Origin: Erpobdella octoculata
Taxonomy: Eukaryota; Annelida; Clitellata; Hirudinida; Erpobdellidae
Length of the DNA stretch: 64,000 nt
Assembly: GCA_963978895.1 (NCBI GenBank)
Contig: OZ022245.1
Span: 7,438,542 to 7,502,541, forward strand
Reading direction: 5' to 3'
The notes beneath the pieces are model-generated. The model saw only the letters and a program-made list of their open reading frames with translations, was not told the origin of the DNA and ran no database searches. Shown piece after piece: positions 46,130 through 55,355 of the stretch; position 1 is the first letter of the stretch; each line of letters opens with the position of its first letter. The position numbers and the translations under genes are program-made.

Positions 46130-46963
46130 TGTATGTATGTATGTATGTATGTATGTATGTATGTATGTATGTATGCAGAAAGAATGAGCGGGAAAGCGAC
46201 AGGGAACGGATAACGACCAGGAGCGGGAGTGTGCATGTATCTATGTATGTATGTATGTATGTATGTATGTATGTATGTATGTATGTATGTATGTATGTAT
46301 AATATATAATATATAACATATAACATATAACATATAACATATAACATATAACATATAATATATAATATATAATATATAATATATAATATATAATATATAA
46401 TATATAATATATAATATATAATATATAATATATAATATATAATATATAATATATAATATATAATATATAATATATAATATATAATATATATATAAATAAC
46501 AAATATAAATATAATAACATAAACTCAGATAATGCTAAGAGTAATTAAAAAGGCTGACAATAATTAATAAATGAAATAAAAATACAAATGTTACATGAGA
46601 AACTCAACAATCTGTGGACAAGCTTTCCATCCATTATCAATTTTGTTAAAATTTTGCTCCAAGCACAAAATTATGATGGGAAATACTTCTGAAGAAAATA
46701 GTGTTTTTTTAATTTCGTGTGATTCTTTGCTGTTTGTAGAATATTTGGCAACAGCTTCTAAAAATTTGGACATGAAATATAATGTAAATTTAATATACGT
46801 ACTAATTGAGTAATTGAGTTTATGATCATAGACTACATTTATATAGATCATGGAAATACAGCTTTAACCGACCTTTTATCCGCAGCAAAGAAAGAGGCAA
46901 CAACGGACATTTAGCTTCTGCAAGTTCCTCAATTAATTTTAATGATGAGATGGTCGCCTCCAT
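36708..46963 (-). CDS. IQCB1: IQCB1 / nephrocystin-5 ortholog, 14 exons
   Basis: Exons in order: 46963-46873, 46757-46595, 44825-44699, 44476-44377, 44145-44046, 43706-43611, 43451-43377, 43310-43211, 42476-42367, 42100-42063, 41883-41735, 38957-38820, 37169-37013, 36907-36708. All phases agree, giving about 547 residues (human protein 598). Landmarks shared with vertebrate IQCB1 from family knowledge: N-terminal helical repeats ([28 protein letters not shown]), [17 protein letters not shown], then IQ motifs at about residues 288-300 ([10 protein letters not shown]), 347-360 ([13 protein letters not shown]) and 376-388 ([13 protein letters not shown]), and a C-terminal NAPSL...[13 protein letters not shown]1 binds calmodulin through IQ motifs and works with CEP290 at the ciliary transition zone. 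Introns are small except where mobile elements have landed. Two introns appear to use GC donors (after 44377 and 43211). The borders of exon 10 (38 nt) and of exon 12's 3' end are the least certain. Confidence 0.93.
37567..38500. mobile_element. hAT-like non-autonomous element in IQCB1 intron 12
   Basis: The left end TAGGGATGTCACGGGTACCC is mirrored on the other strand by TAGGGATGTCATGGGTACGA. Flanking octamers GTAATTGG and GTACGGCG match only in part. Both arms carry degenerate AAACCCGAACTTTT tandem units (37620-37810 and 38395-38470). A SINE is nested at 38105-38310. Confidence 0.75.
38105..38310 (+). repeat. tRNA-derived SINE, nearly full length
   Basis: The tRNA-like head TGGTCTAGTGGCTTAGAGAC (box A) is followed by GGGTTCGATTCCAGG (box B) about 36 bases later, then the body GTAATTTTCTTGAGCAAGCA shared with 23540-23575. 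It is nested in the hAT-like element at 37567-38500. Confidence 0.85.
38510..38716 (+). mobile_element. LINE 3' end with (ATT)n tail
   Basis: A remnant reading [13 protein letters not shown] is followed by a 3' UTR with CACTATATAAGTCATACATG and a TTATTATT tail to 38714. This is the CR1/L2-type 3' end also seen, inverted, at 30295-30345. It lies in IQCB1 intron 12. Confidence 0.75.
39000..40873. repeat. About 40-bp minisatellite split by a Helitron
   Basis: Units TTTATTAAAAATGACTGTAC, then AAATATTATTATTGTGATT repeat six to seven times at 39000-39259. They resume at 40792-40873 after Helitron copy B. All of it is within IQCB1 intron 11. Confidence 0.85.
39260..40791 (-). mobile_element. Non-autonomous Helitron, family H1, copy B (1,532 bp)
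   Basis: The inverted copy of 18015-19633: starts CTAGCAGTGCCCGTAGCGGC (3' end, reversed) and ends CTTTTATATATATAGA (5' end, reversed). It has the same GC-rich GGCCCGGCCCG block and about five 157-bp tandem units. It sits between A and T at both borders, the canonical A|TC...CTAG|T junction, inside the minisatellite of IQCB1 intron 11. Confidence 0.92.
42630..42986. mobile_element. Small hAT-like MITE in IQCB1 intron 8
   Basis: The termini TAGGGCTGTGCCGGTAT and, on the other strand, TAGGGCTGTGATGGTAT enclose 357 bp. ATAAATAA flanks both sides (42622-42629 and 42987-42994), giving an 8-bp target duplication. Subterminal CCGGTA/TACCGG motifs are repeated. No coding capacity. Confidence 0.85.
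45185..45631 (+). pseudogene. LINE ORF2 C-terminal relic in IQCB1 intron 2
   Basis: An open stretch encodes [72 protein letters not shown], then [20 protein letters not shown] and [17 protein letters not shown] before the stop at 45629-45631. This is the conserved C-terminal part of CR1/L2/jockey-group reverse transcriptases. The RT core is absent. The orientation is opposite to the host gene. The 3' UTR motif near 45960-46020 links it to the 30.5-kb relic. Confidence 0.9.
46073..46495. repeat. Compound microsatellite
   Basis: (TA)n at 46073-46101, (TATG)n at 46101-46174, a GGGAGCGGG-type spacer (46185-46235), (TATG)n again to 46300, then a TATAACATA/ATATAATAT higher-order repeat to 46493. 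The long Tyr/Ile/His/Thr frames are artefacts. Confidence 0.95.
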
Positions 46964-46969
46964 GGTAGT

Positions 46970-48360
46970 AGTAAGTAGTAGAACGAATTACATAGTCAGC
47001 AAGAAATAAATTTAACCGTGAAAAAATCCTAGCAAGCACTTATTATATATCGTTGGAAAGGTATGAATTAGGAGAATATGAAAAACGGAATTCTATAACT
47101 GTATAACAATGCGGGGGAGTGTAGGATAACAAAATAACAAGATGGCCGACAATTCGAAAATATCTTTCCAAAACAATTATTTATAACAATGTTACAACTT
47201 GACTTTAATAGTCTTAAAGCAGTGTTACTTGAATAAATTTCAAAAAAAAATTTTTTAATAAAATTTTTGAAGAAAAAGTTGAAAAACCACAGAAATTTAT
47301 AGACCCTACTCCCCATGGGCTGGATGACATTGGTAATGAGGGCCTTTTAAAGCTAGTCCAGTAGTACATAGATCCACTGGTATAATTTGATCTTGATTAT
47401 GAATTTTGCGATATCAGCCATTTGGAAAATAGCTTTTTATGGTTTTCAAAAGTCATTACTGCCAAAATTGAACCTATGAACAACAATCAAATACAAACTA
47501 GTTTCTGAATATGTTTATTCACATGCATCTATAAATAATTTCCAATTTCAACATATAATACAAAAAACAAACAGAAAAACAACAGAAACACTAAAAATAA
47601 CAATTTTTATTTCATGCCCTGGAAATTGCAAGACATTATTCTTAGATTCTTGATTGTAAACATCCAGCATATTGTGAATAATTATTTTTATAAATTAGAA
47701 AATATTGATATTTTGAGTCACCTAGTTGCTTAATTTATTGCCTAATGCCTGATTAATCACAGGGAGTGCCACGTGAAGGTTGACTCGTACTCACCACCTA
47801 ATATACAAACAACATACAAACAAGAAACATATCAGAATATGTACATATTTACATCTAAATATGCACACACCTCTAGGTTTGCTGGAATATTTGGAAACAC
47901 ATTAAGAAAATCATAAATTTAACATGTGCACACATCTAGCTTTAAAAAAAATTAAAATACATACATAAAATATAAAACACATACACACAAATGACTAGTT
48001 AGTTTACCCTTCAGCCCGGTTTAACCGAAACTGTCAGGTGGTGGTATGTTTAATTAAATTCCAAGTCCGGCTTAACTGCAACTGTTCGTATCTTCATTTA
48101 GGACTAATTGACTAGGTCGTTTGCCCTAAAAATTTCAAAAACCAAAATTAAGCCAGCATAAATGAAGCTGTTATCAAACATTCAGATCTTCAGTTTGAAT
48201 GATACTATAACCACAACTGATAAATGCTTTCAGTGAGCTCATGAAAAAGTCAGACTAGAATATCAAATAACTACAATCAAAACGTCAAAAACTAAAATTG
48301 CTGTCTAAGTTCGAAAGCAGCAAGAAATATTAAATTTCTTCCACATAGAAGAAATCAATG
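46970..48360. other. Upstream of IQCB1; no gene recognised
   Basis: Contains the presumed IQCB1 promoter just right of 46963, but no convincing RFX X-box or CCAAT box was found by eye. Two imperfect 22-bp copies (AGCCCGGTTTAACCGAAACT and AGTCCGGCTTAACTGCAACT) lie near 48013-48085. Confidence 0.35.
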
Positions 48361-48364
48361 TCTT

Positions 48365-49020
48365 CATAAAAAAAACTGTGGATCATTGTTCTCAACCACA
48401 TGTTCTGTGCCACAAGATTCTTCACTGTCACTGCTTATATTATTTGTTTCATCCGATGTTACACCACCATTTGAGCAATCCGTTCCATGACAATTTCCGC
48501 ACACAGAAACACAGTGCCTATTGTTTTGCAGACATGAACACACTTGGATGAGCAGTTTCCATTACAATAGCATCGAACAAACTTCAGGACTGACTGAGGT
48601 GCAATGTCACCCACTATTTTCACGGGTTTTAAGCAGCTTTCAACTGATTACCAGTCCCAGTCGGTTGCCTTCAAGACTACTTTGTCCAGAGTCCCCAAAT
48701 CACAGCATGCAAATGAACGCATCGGACATGCAGGTGAGCAGCACATTCTGATAGTGGCAGCCTTTCTGGTTGAAAACAACGACAGAGCCAATTTTAAATA
48801 TGACTCATACCGTAAATCAGCCAATCTTTCTCGCCATACAGACTGACCAACAGGCTAGAACCAGCTCTGCGCACCTCATCATCCGTAGCATTGCTTCTTT
48901 GCAGAGCCATGCGGCACGACAAATGCAATTTAATTACATGTTTGTTGTAGTGCACATTAATATAATTTACCAAATCACAACAACCGGTAACTTCCAGTTT
49001 TTTAAATACAGTGGGCAAGG
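48365..49020 (-). pseudogene. Relic of a cysteine-rich (CXC-like) transposon-associated protein
   Basis: In shifting minus-strand frames: DDEVRRAGSSLLVSLYGE, then RLADLRYESYLKLALSL, then ATDWDW, APQSVLKFVRCYCNGNCSS and, in another frame, CGNCHGTDCSNGGVTSDETN followed by an acidic Ser-rich tail. The order RAG-LV-LYG, LRY, P-(D/E)-LLK-RC-C-C, CG-C-G-C(S)N is one I have seen repeatedly in uncharacterised invertebrate proteins associated with mobile DNA. Several stops and frameshifts make this a pseudogene. The family name is uncertain. Confidence 0.55.
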
Positions 49021-49991
49021 CTCTTACAACTTCAGCAGTGTGTTCAGAAATGCTTACAAAATGAACATTTTAAAAAATATGAATTTATTTCTGTTTCCTC
49101 AGAAATTACAGAAGAAGATATCTCAGTCCTCACTTCCTCTTCATACATACATGTTCTACACTTCTGCACCATTAAAGGAACCACTAGACAAAAAATGTAG
49201 CAAACTTCCAGTGAGAACGGAAAAGAAAATAGCAATTTTCTAAAAAATTGTTTCTGTTGATATTTTTTAATTTGTCTTATTTATCTTTCAAATAGACCTA
49301 ATCTAAACGTATACTAGTCGCCAAGCACAGAAGCGAACGACACTAATTTTACTAACTATCGCCCATCAAACTAAATGCCGTATAACTCACGACATACAAC
49401 TCCGATTTTTATAGAATTTAGAATGCTAAGTTCTTATTACTATTTTACATCTAATCTGAAAATTCTATGCTTGCTAGGATTTTTTCACACTTCCAATGCA
49501 ACAAAAATTTCTACGTTCTGACTAACAGTAGTAGAACGAAATACCTACAAGTATAAACAGTCGCGAAGGACGCTACCGAAATGGAAATTTGGAATAACTT
49601 ACATTTCATTAAATTTTGTTTTAATCTCGATGTTTTAAATGCGCTGCAAATCATTGTCGTCTAAATATTGCAATTTTTTAAATAATGCAATAGCTACAGC
49701 TTCAAGGGGTCCGAAAATCTTTTTAGTGTTGGTAAATTTTGATTACTTCCATTATGCATATTTAATATTTTTTATTCAGTAAAACCATGATACAGTGGTA
49801 GACACGGTTCTGGACCGACGTGTTGCTGGTAAAGAAAATGTGGGTGGCTGCGGCGAAACCCAGTTTGAACTGGAGTCCACCAGCTGCATGTCAGCTGTGT
49901 CTCAGAACATGTGACAGGATGACAGTTGGACATGGACAGACTGCACAAATCAGGTGGGGCACCAGAAAAACAAAAAAAATGATATAGTTTT

Positions 49992-50336
49992 GTGGCGGGG
50001 GCCACCGAGGGCCCTGTAGCTGAGTGTTGCTGGTCTCTGACATATTCGGATTCGTCGGAGGTTTCGGAGGCGCATTATGGTGGTGCCGGCACCCGGTCGC
50101 CTGGTGTGTTGGGAGAACCGGAGTTTTGCATAGGGGTCCGCCGAGATTTTTGTGAGCAGGCCGTAGAGGAATTGTGTCGAAATTATGTTAGTTCTGCTGA
50201 TGGGTTGTCGCGCGTCGAACACTGGGTTCAGATGTGGAGTTGTACTGGACGCATTTTGCCTAACGTGGTTGACAATTCGGGTTTGATGGAAATATTGAGA
50301 AGCTGTCGCGAGGATTTAAATATGCCAGTTGTATGA
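49992..50336 (+). CDS. Unrecognised GC-richer frame of about 115 codons
   Basis: The frame is open from a stop at 49980 to TGA at 50334-50336. It includes RRDFCEQAVEELCRNYVSSA, then RVEHWVQMWSCTGRILPN and ILRSCREDLNMPVV. Composition and GC content are protein-like and higher than the surroundings. There is no ATG near the start and no clear acceptor, and AATAAA occurs at 50455. It could be a terminal exon or part of an unrecognised element. A GCGCCTTT/AAAGGCGC inverted repeat sits in the downstream region (about 50409-50434). Confidence 0.35.
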   Translation: MAGATEGPVAECCWSLTYSDSSEVSEAHYGGAGTRSPGVLGEPEFCIGVRRDFCEQAVEELCRNYVSSADGLSRVEHWVQMWSCTGRILPNVVDNSGLMEILRSCREDLNMPVV

Positions 50337-50339
50337 TGA

Positions 50340-51674
50340 CCTCAGAGCGTTTCATGAGGCTGTTCTGGTGACGATGAGGTTCATGAACATCAAAATGAAG
50401 TTTTCTTTAGCGCCTTTCCGTAAATTCAAAGGCGCTCTTCGATAAAATTTACTAAATAAAAATGTTTTTAAACCATTTCAAAAAATAAACAGCACAATAA
50501 TTAGAAAGTTAAAGGTTTAAAGAATTCCACTATAGACCACATGATAAGAAATGAACTGATTTAGCAGAAGAAGAAATGGGCATATCAAATTTTCTTTTGA
50601 CTATTCATCATATAGTATTGGATTGTAGGCTACAACTTTTTAATAAAATGGCAAAATGCTTTTATGATTTTTTTAATTAACATTAATAAAGACTTGTCTG
50701 TGAAATAAAACATTTTGGATTACCATTTGGTGAGAATTGTGTCTTCTATAATAAAAATTGCATGAGTGGCCATTTGGCCATTCAGTACTAGGGTGTGGCC
50801 ATTTAGTACTACCAGGTTGTACTGAATGGCCACCCAGAAATTTAAGGAGAGGTTGCGTTATTTATCGTTTTTTATAAAGTTGTTATAATTTGAAAAGTTT
50901 TAATGAGCGGTTTTTAGTAGTGAAATGTTTTTGCTTTCCTAATGTGGAAAAATTTTAATTCTATCACTTATAGCTTTCTTGTATGATTGATTTGAATAAA
51001 AGTGTAAAATTGTGTGGACATTCAGTACTACTCTCCCCTACAGCCGGAGAGCATCGAGTCCAAAAAAGCACCCCTCACTTTTATTTTCACTTTTTAAATT
51101 TATAACATCTCTAGTTGTAAAAATTTCATCTCTATCTATCACACCCGTCATTTGTCTACCCAGTCAAATTTGTCCTGGGTGAGGGCTCAGTCAGTGGCTT
51201 CTATCCCTATACAAGCGGGCGTAGCTTCGCCCAGCAAAAAACAGGGGGGGGGGGAGAAAGAAAAAAAGGGGTAAGGAAAAAATAAAAAATCCGACTTACA
51301 TATATTTTCACGCATATGAATTACAGTTGAAGTAGAACTGAACGACGTGTTGCTTCACAACATTAACCCGAGAGTCTTTAATTAACATTTAATAACCGTC
51401 TCATCTCATTTATCCGGCGGAATGACTGATTCAATACGTTCGACTACCACGATTTGTGGATGGAACTAACTCTACGCTGACACCTTTGTACGAAAGTGAA
51501 CCTAACATAACTGTCTTTGCTCACGATTTATCTCGTTTGTTGAATAAAACACTATACTGCATTAAAAAACTATGCAAAGTAGCGCTGTTCAATCAAATAA
51601 GTTGAACATAATTGTGAACATAAACGTTATTTAAAACAAACAAGTTTTATGCCACAAAATCAAGTAGGTATTTA
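50340..51674. other. Non-coding DNA with a small repeat element
   Basis: Around 50765-51045, GTGGCCATTCAGTACT-type motifs recur in direct and inverted orientation (50777, 50797, 50815, 51013). They enclose a short AT-rich spacer, suggesting a small non-autonomous element. A Helitron-like AAGCGGGCGTAGCTTCGCCC and a G-run lie at 51213-51255. No coding frame of note. Confidence 0.4.
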
Positions 51675-51980
51675 TCAAAAAAATTCTGGTTGGGAAGAAT
51701 TCCAATGGACGAAATCATAACCAGAAATTTTCAGAGGACTAAGCTGAATTTTTATAAATTTACGAAGTTTAACAGAAACTATGTCTTTTTTACAATTATA
51801 ACATTTTTTATTGCTCCACCTATTTTGTATAAAAAATGACGTCCCTGGGGCATTAAAATATAATGAACCCACTTCAAAATCAGAGGACCCATTTTTGAGT
51901 GAGTAGAGGCATATTTCAAAACCATAATGACAATGGTTCAACTGTGCATTTAATTGACATGGCTGGAAGAGGTGCAACAT
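51675..51980 (-). CDS. Unrecognised 101-codon frame
   Basis: The minus-strand frame begins MLHLFQPCQLNAQLNHCHYG, continues FEICLYSLKNGSSDFEVG, SLYFNAPGTSFFIQNRWSNK, KCYNCKKDIVSV and ends SQPEFF. Aromatic and Cys content (including CYNCKK) resembles a folded domain rather than random sequence. No family assignment. It may be an exon or a transposon relic; no splice partners were identified. Confidence 0.3.
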   Translation of the reverse strand: MLHLFQPCQLNAQLNHCHYGFEICLYSLKNGSSDFEVGSLYFNAPGTSFFIQNRWSNKKCYNCKKDIVSVKLRKFIKIQLSPLKISGYDFVHWNSSQPEFF

Positions 51981-52756
51981 AATTATCTAAATTTGAGCAA
52001 ACCTGCTTGTTTTAACCCTATTGTTCAAAATGATTTATGAGTATTATAATTTTTTTATTGGTATGTTTGATTTTTATACTAAAGTAAATAAAAAACATCA
52101 ATACTCATAAATCATTTTGTTCAAATTTAGATAACTTTCTATTTTTTCATATTCCCCCCCCCCATAGTAAGCATGTCAAATACTTGAGAACGTAGGATTC
52201 AAGTTGCCCCATGAATGGCAGGTCACTCATCCCTCATTTTCTACAAGTCACCATCCACACATGACATAACCATATAAATAACTAACAATTTGCTGTGCTC
52301 TCAGTCTTTTATGTTTTATAAACATAATGCGAGCCACCAGGTAACTTTGCTCGGGTCCTCTTATGGGATCATGACTCAAAGTTTATGCTTAATCAAAGTC
52401 TGCAATCGATCAGCAAAGCTCAATAAGTTAGTCATATACATTTTTCATGGAGTGGTTTATGATAGTTAAGCCATCAAAAAATTATCATTTTTAAAACCAT
52501 CACATACAATTCATTGAAAAATCTTTTTTTATGTAAATTAATTATTTCAAAATGTGAAAATGAACAAAACTGAATAAAAACAATGAAAAACCAGAAAAAG
52601 CAGGTGGGCAGTTTTTGACATTTGATAAACACAGTTCAAATAAGCATTTGATAAACACAGTTCAAATAAGCATTTGTGAATAAAATAAATCACATTAATT
52701 TAGCATTGTTAATGAACACTCTTTCATGTTCATGAGTTGCAGCACGCCGAACAATT

Positions 52757-53353
52757 TCATCCATAATTCACACCGTGAACACTCTGCCCATGTTTAATTA
52801 GAGCTTCATCATCAATAAACAATTTAATGCACCTTTTACAAAGCACACGATGAACTCTTCGCTTGTGTTGTTTAAGACCTTTTTCACCCACAAACGTTTT
52901 ATCGCACTCATCACAAGCTACAGTGTGATCTTTCTTCGTGTCATGTGTTTTTAGACCTGCTGCATCCACAAACAAAAATCCGCACTTCTTACAAGCAACA
53001 TGATCACGCCCACAGTAGCAGCACTCAACATTCAAGTCATATTCATAATGGATGATCTGTCCATGGACGTCTATATAATAGTATTGCTATTATATAGACG
53101 TCCATGATCTGTCCATTGAAAACAACTTCATTGGCCTCGAAAACTTTTTCGCTATTTAATTTCTAATCCTCACTCACATACTCCCACAGCGTGACTCTCA
53201 CTCATGCCCCTTTGTTATTACACTTATTACACACAAATTCACACGAGTACGCTTCTTCATAATGTTCTTCTTCTACCTCAATGAAGTCTTTAGGTGGTAC
53301 TTTTATCTTCTTCAGAGCTGTTGCATATTGTAATTTCCTCAATCCAAACAGCT
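52757..53353 (-). pseudogene. C2H2 zinc-finger gene, broken
   Basis: The intact lower part (53035-52757) encodes consecutive fingers: VACKKCGFLFVDAAGLKTHD, then HTVACDECDKTFVGEKGLKQ and LCKRCIKLFIDDEALIKHG, ending HGVNYG. Upstream the same product can be followed through FEANEVVFNGQIIHYEYD back to LFGLRKLQYATALKKIKVPP, EVEEEHYEEAYSCEFVCNK, with an acceptor TTTTTCTAG at 53354. That continuity is broken by TGA (53204-53202), TAG (53165-53163) and a 52-bp insertion that shifts the frame (53052-53116). The C2H2 fingers would bind nucleic acid. Either the gene is dead, or only the downstream finger frame is used from a start I cannot see. Confidence 0.75.
53052..53116. repeat. Perfect 20-bp hairpin flanked by 13-bp direct repeats
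   Basis: Arms 53062-53081 and 53087-53106 are exact reverse complements (CATGGACGTCTATATAATAG) around the loop TATTG. The 13-mer ATGATCTGTCCAT stands on both sides (53052-53064 and 53104-53116), offset by 52 bp. Removing one offset restores the zinc-finger frame. Confidence 0.95.
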
Positions 53354-54092
53354 CTAGAAAAATAAAATTTGTGATTGCAATAAAATAAATTAGATTAATT
53401 GTAATAATTATTAATTAATGTTTTTTTTGTTAACTTGAAATGAGTCACATCACTGATCGTTAACCAAACAGACGCGACCATTAAAAATAGAACTTTAAGA
53501 TTTCTTATATCCGTTTCGGGAAACCTGCCGTCTGCTAATGATTAGAATTTACATTAAGAAAAATTAAGTTAAATTTAGTTATTATTATTAAATATTTAGT
53601 TAGTGTTTTTGCTAATAACTAATAATTTTAATTTTGACCACCTTGCTGTGTTTTACAAAGAGTGAGTAATGATATATTTAAATTATTTGAAATTCTTAAT
53701 GAATATTAGTCTATAATTATTTCAATAAATCGTCATAGGCACATATCATGTGGGACAAGGAGATGCCCCAAATTTTGATGAATAGTTCACTTCAATTTAC
53801 TTTTTTTAAAACATGAAACAACATTGATAACACAGAATTATAAATCTGTCCCTCGAACTCAAACAATAGATCTGCGCTCTTGTATGTTCTATAACAAACC
53901 ATACATTTATAAAACTTAAAACATGGGGCGCCTTTTACTCAAACAAACCATCTGCTATTTTATAAACCGGATAGAACGCTTTTTTTGAATATAAATATGT
54001 ATGGCTTGTTATACTAATGTCCACAATTAACGAATGCCTCCATAAAGACATTTTTATCTTTTTAGTTCACAAAAATGTGGTATTTTAAAAAG

Positions 54093-54149
<57 letters not shown>

Positions 54150-54213
54150 ATATATCAAAGAAAGAATCATTTGATTAGGCGCTCCCTTATCGACAAAGTC
54201 CATTATATATATA
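53354..54213. other. Non-coding AT-rich DNA and (TA)n tract
   Basis: No gene recognised. (TA)n at 54096-54155 is followed by about 55 bases and the start of the next element. Confidence 0.5.
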
Positions 54214-54916
54214 CTAGCGGGGTTACCCGCCGTTGCTCAAGGGGTTTTTTAGAGTTGTTTTTATAGTTTTACTCTAGCTCCCGTTTAATTCCCCGGTTTC
54301 TCTCCCGCTCCCAGTCGCTTTCCCGTTCCCGCTTGCTCTCCCACTCCCTTTCCCGTTTGCTCTCCCACTCCCTTTCCCGGTCACTTTCCTGATTACGGTC
54401 GCTTTCCCGCCCCATCTATCTCTTAATAATTTGTAATAACGCGCAATCAGTCACATTATGCAAGATTGGGAAGCTAGTCATGGACTTCTTAATATTAAGA
54501 AGTCCATTAGCAAGTAATGTCTGTTACGCAATTGTAAACAGTGCTTCGAAAACTTATGCAATGATCATGTATAGGCACATCTGGCCCAGAAGGTTTTTTG
54601 GCCCCCTGAGCCGGGGGATCGGAGAAGGAGTCCAAACCTTCTTAACTTTTTCCCTTTCTTAACTTTCCAGGCCAAAAGTTCCTATGTATGACCATCGAAG
54701 GTAATTGCGTAATAAAATTCAAATTTTGTTTACGTAACAACGTTTGGAGGCTTCAAGCAACTTTTAGCAAATCTATTTTACGTTTTATAGACTAAAATAA
54801 GTTATGAAAGAGTGGAAAAGAAAAAATGAGCGCGAGCGGGAACGGAAACGGGAGCAAGAGAGAAAAATGATAAAAAACCTCTGAAAACCCCGAGCAACGC
54901 CGGGTAACCCCGCTAG
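54214..54916. mobile_element. Fold-back element with Helitron-like 3' ends at both termini
   Basis: The left end reads CTAGCGGGGTTACCCGCCGT, and the right end, on the other strand, reads CTAGCGGGGTTACCCGGCGT. The two 3'-type termini face outward, each next to (TA)n. Purine/pyrimidine repeats (CCCGTTCCCGCTTGCTCTCC and its complement) line the arms. The centre (54420-54795) is the inverse of 8872-9270. Confidence 0.75.
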
Positions 54917-55074
54917 TATATATATAGTTCCCGCTCGCTCACCTGCTCCGCTCCGCTCATTTTGGGACGGATTTCAAATTTTTTTTCTCTATATTTGATT
55001 CTCATTGACTCTCAAGGTTGTGTGAAAATTTCATTACGATCGGATGAATGGTGTAGCAATTCATAAAGTATATA

Positions 55075-55133
55075 CATATATATATATATATACATACATA
55101 CATACATACATACATACATACATACAAACATTC

Positions 55134-55226
<93 letters not shown>
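55075..55226. repeat. (TA)n / (CATA)n microsatellite
   Basis: TA dinucleotides, a CATACATACATA block at 55090-55128, then a long uninterrupted TA tract. Confidence 0.97.
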
Positions 55227-55230
<4 letters not shown>

Positions 55231-55355
55231 TATACCTCTTGTTAGTGCATTAGAAAAATGTAGTATTTTAAAAAGTTTATATATTGGGAGCGTGAGAGCA
55301 AGCGGGGAAGGAAACAGGAACGAGAGAAAAAAACGTTAGAAAAAGCACATATATA

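Noticed and set aside
46024..46520. Tyr/Ile/His/Thr repeat frames on both strands
   Set aside because: Products of (TA)n, (TATG)n and TATAACATA repeats.
46964..47160. RFX X-box in the IQCB1 promoter
   Set aside because: Expected for a ciliary gene, but no convincing inverted GTTGCC half-sites were seen by eye.
50409..50434. Histone-type 3' stem-loop (GCGCCTTT...AAAGGCGC)
   Set aside because: Loop and flanks do not match the histone consensus and no histone gene is near.
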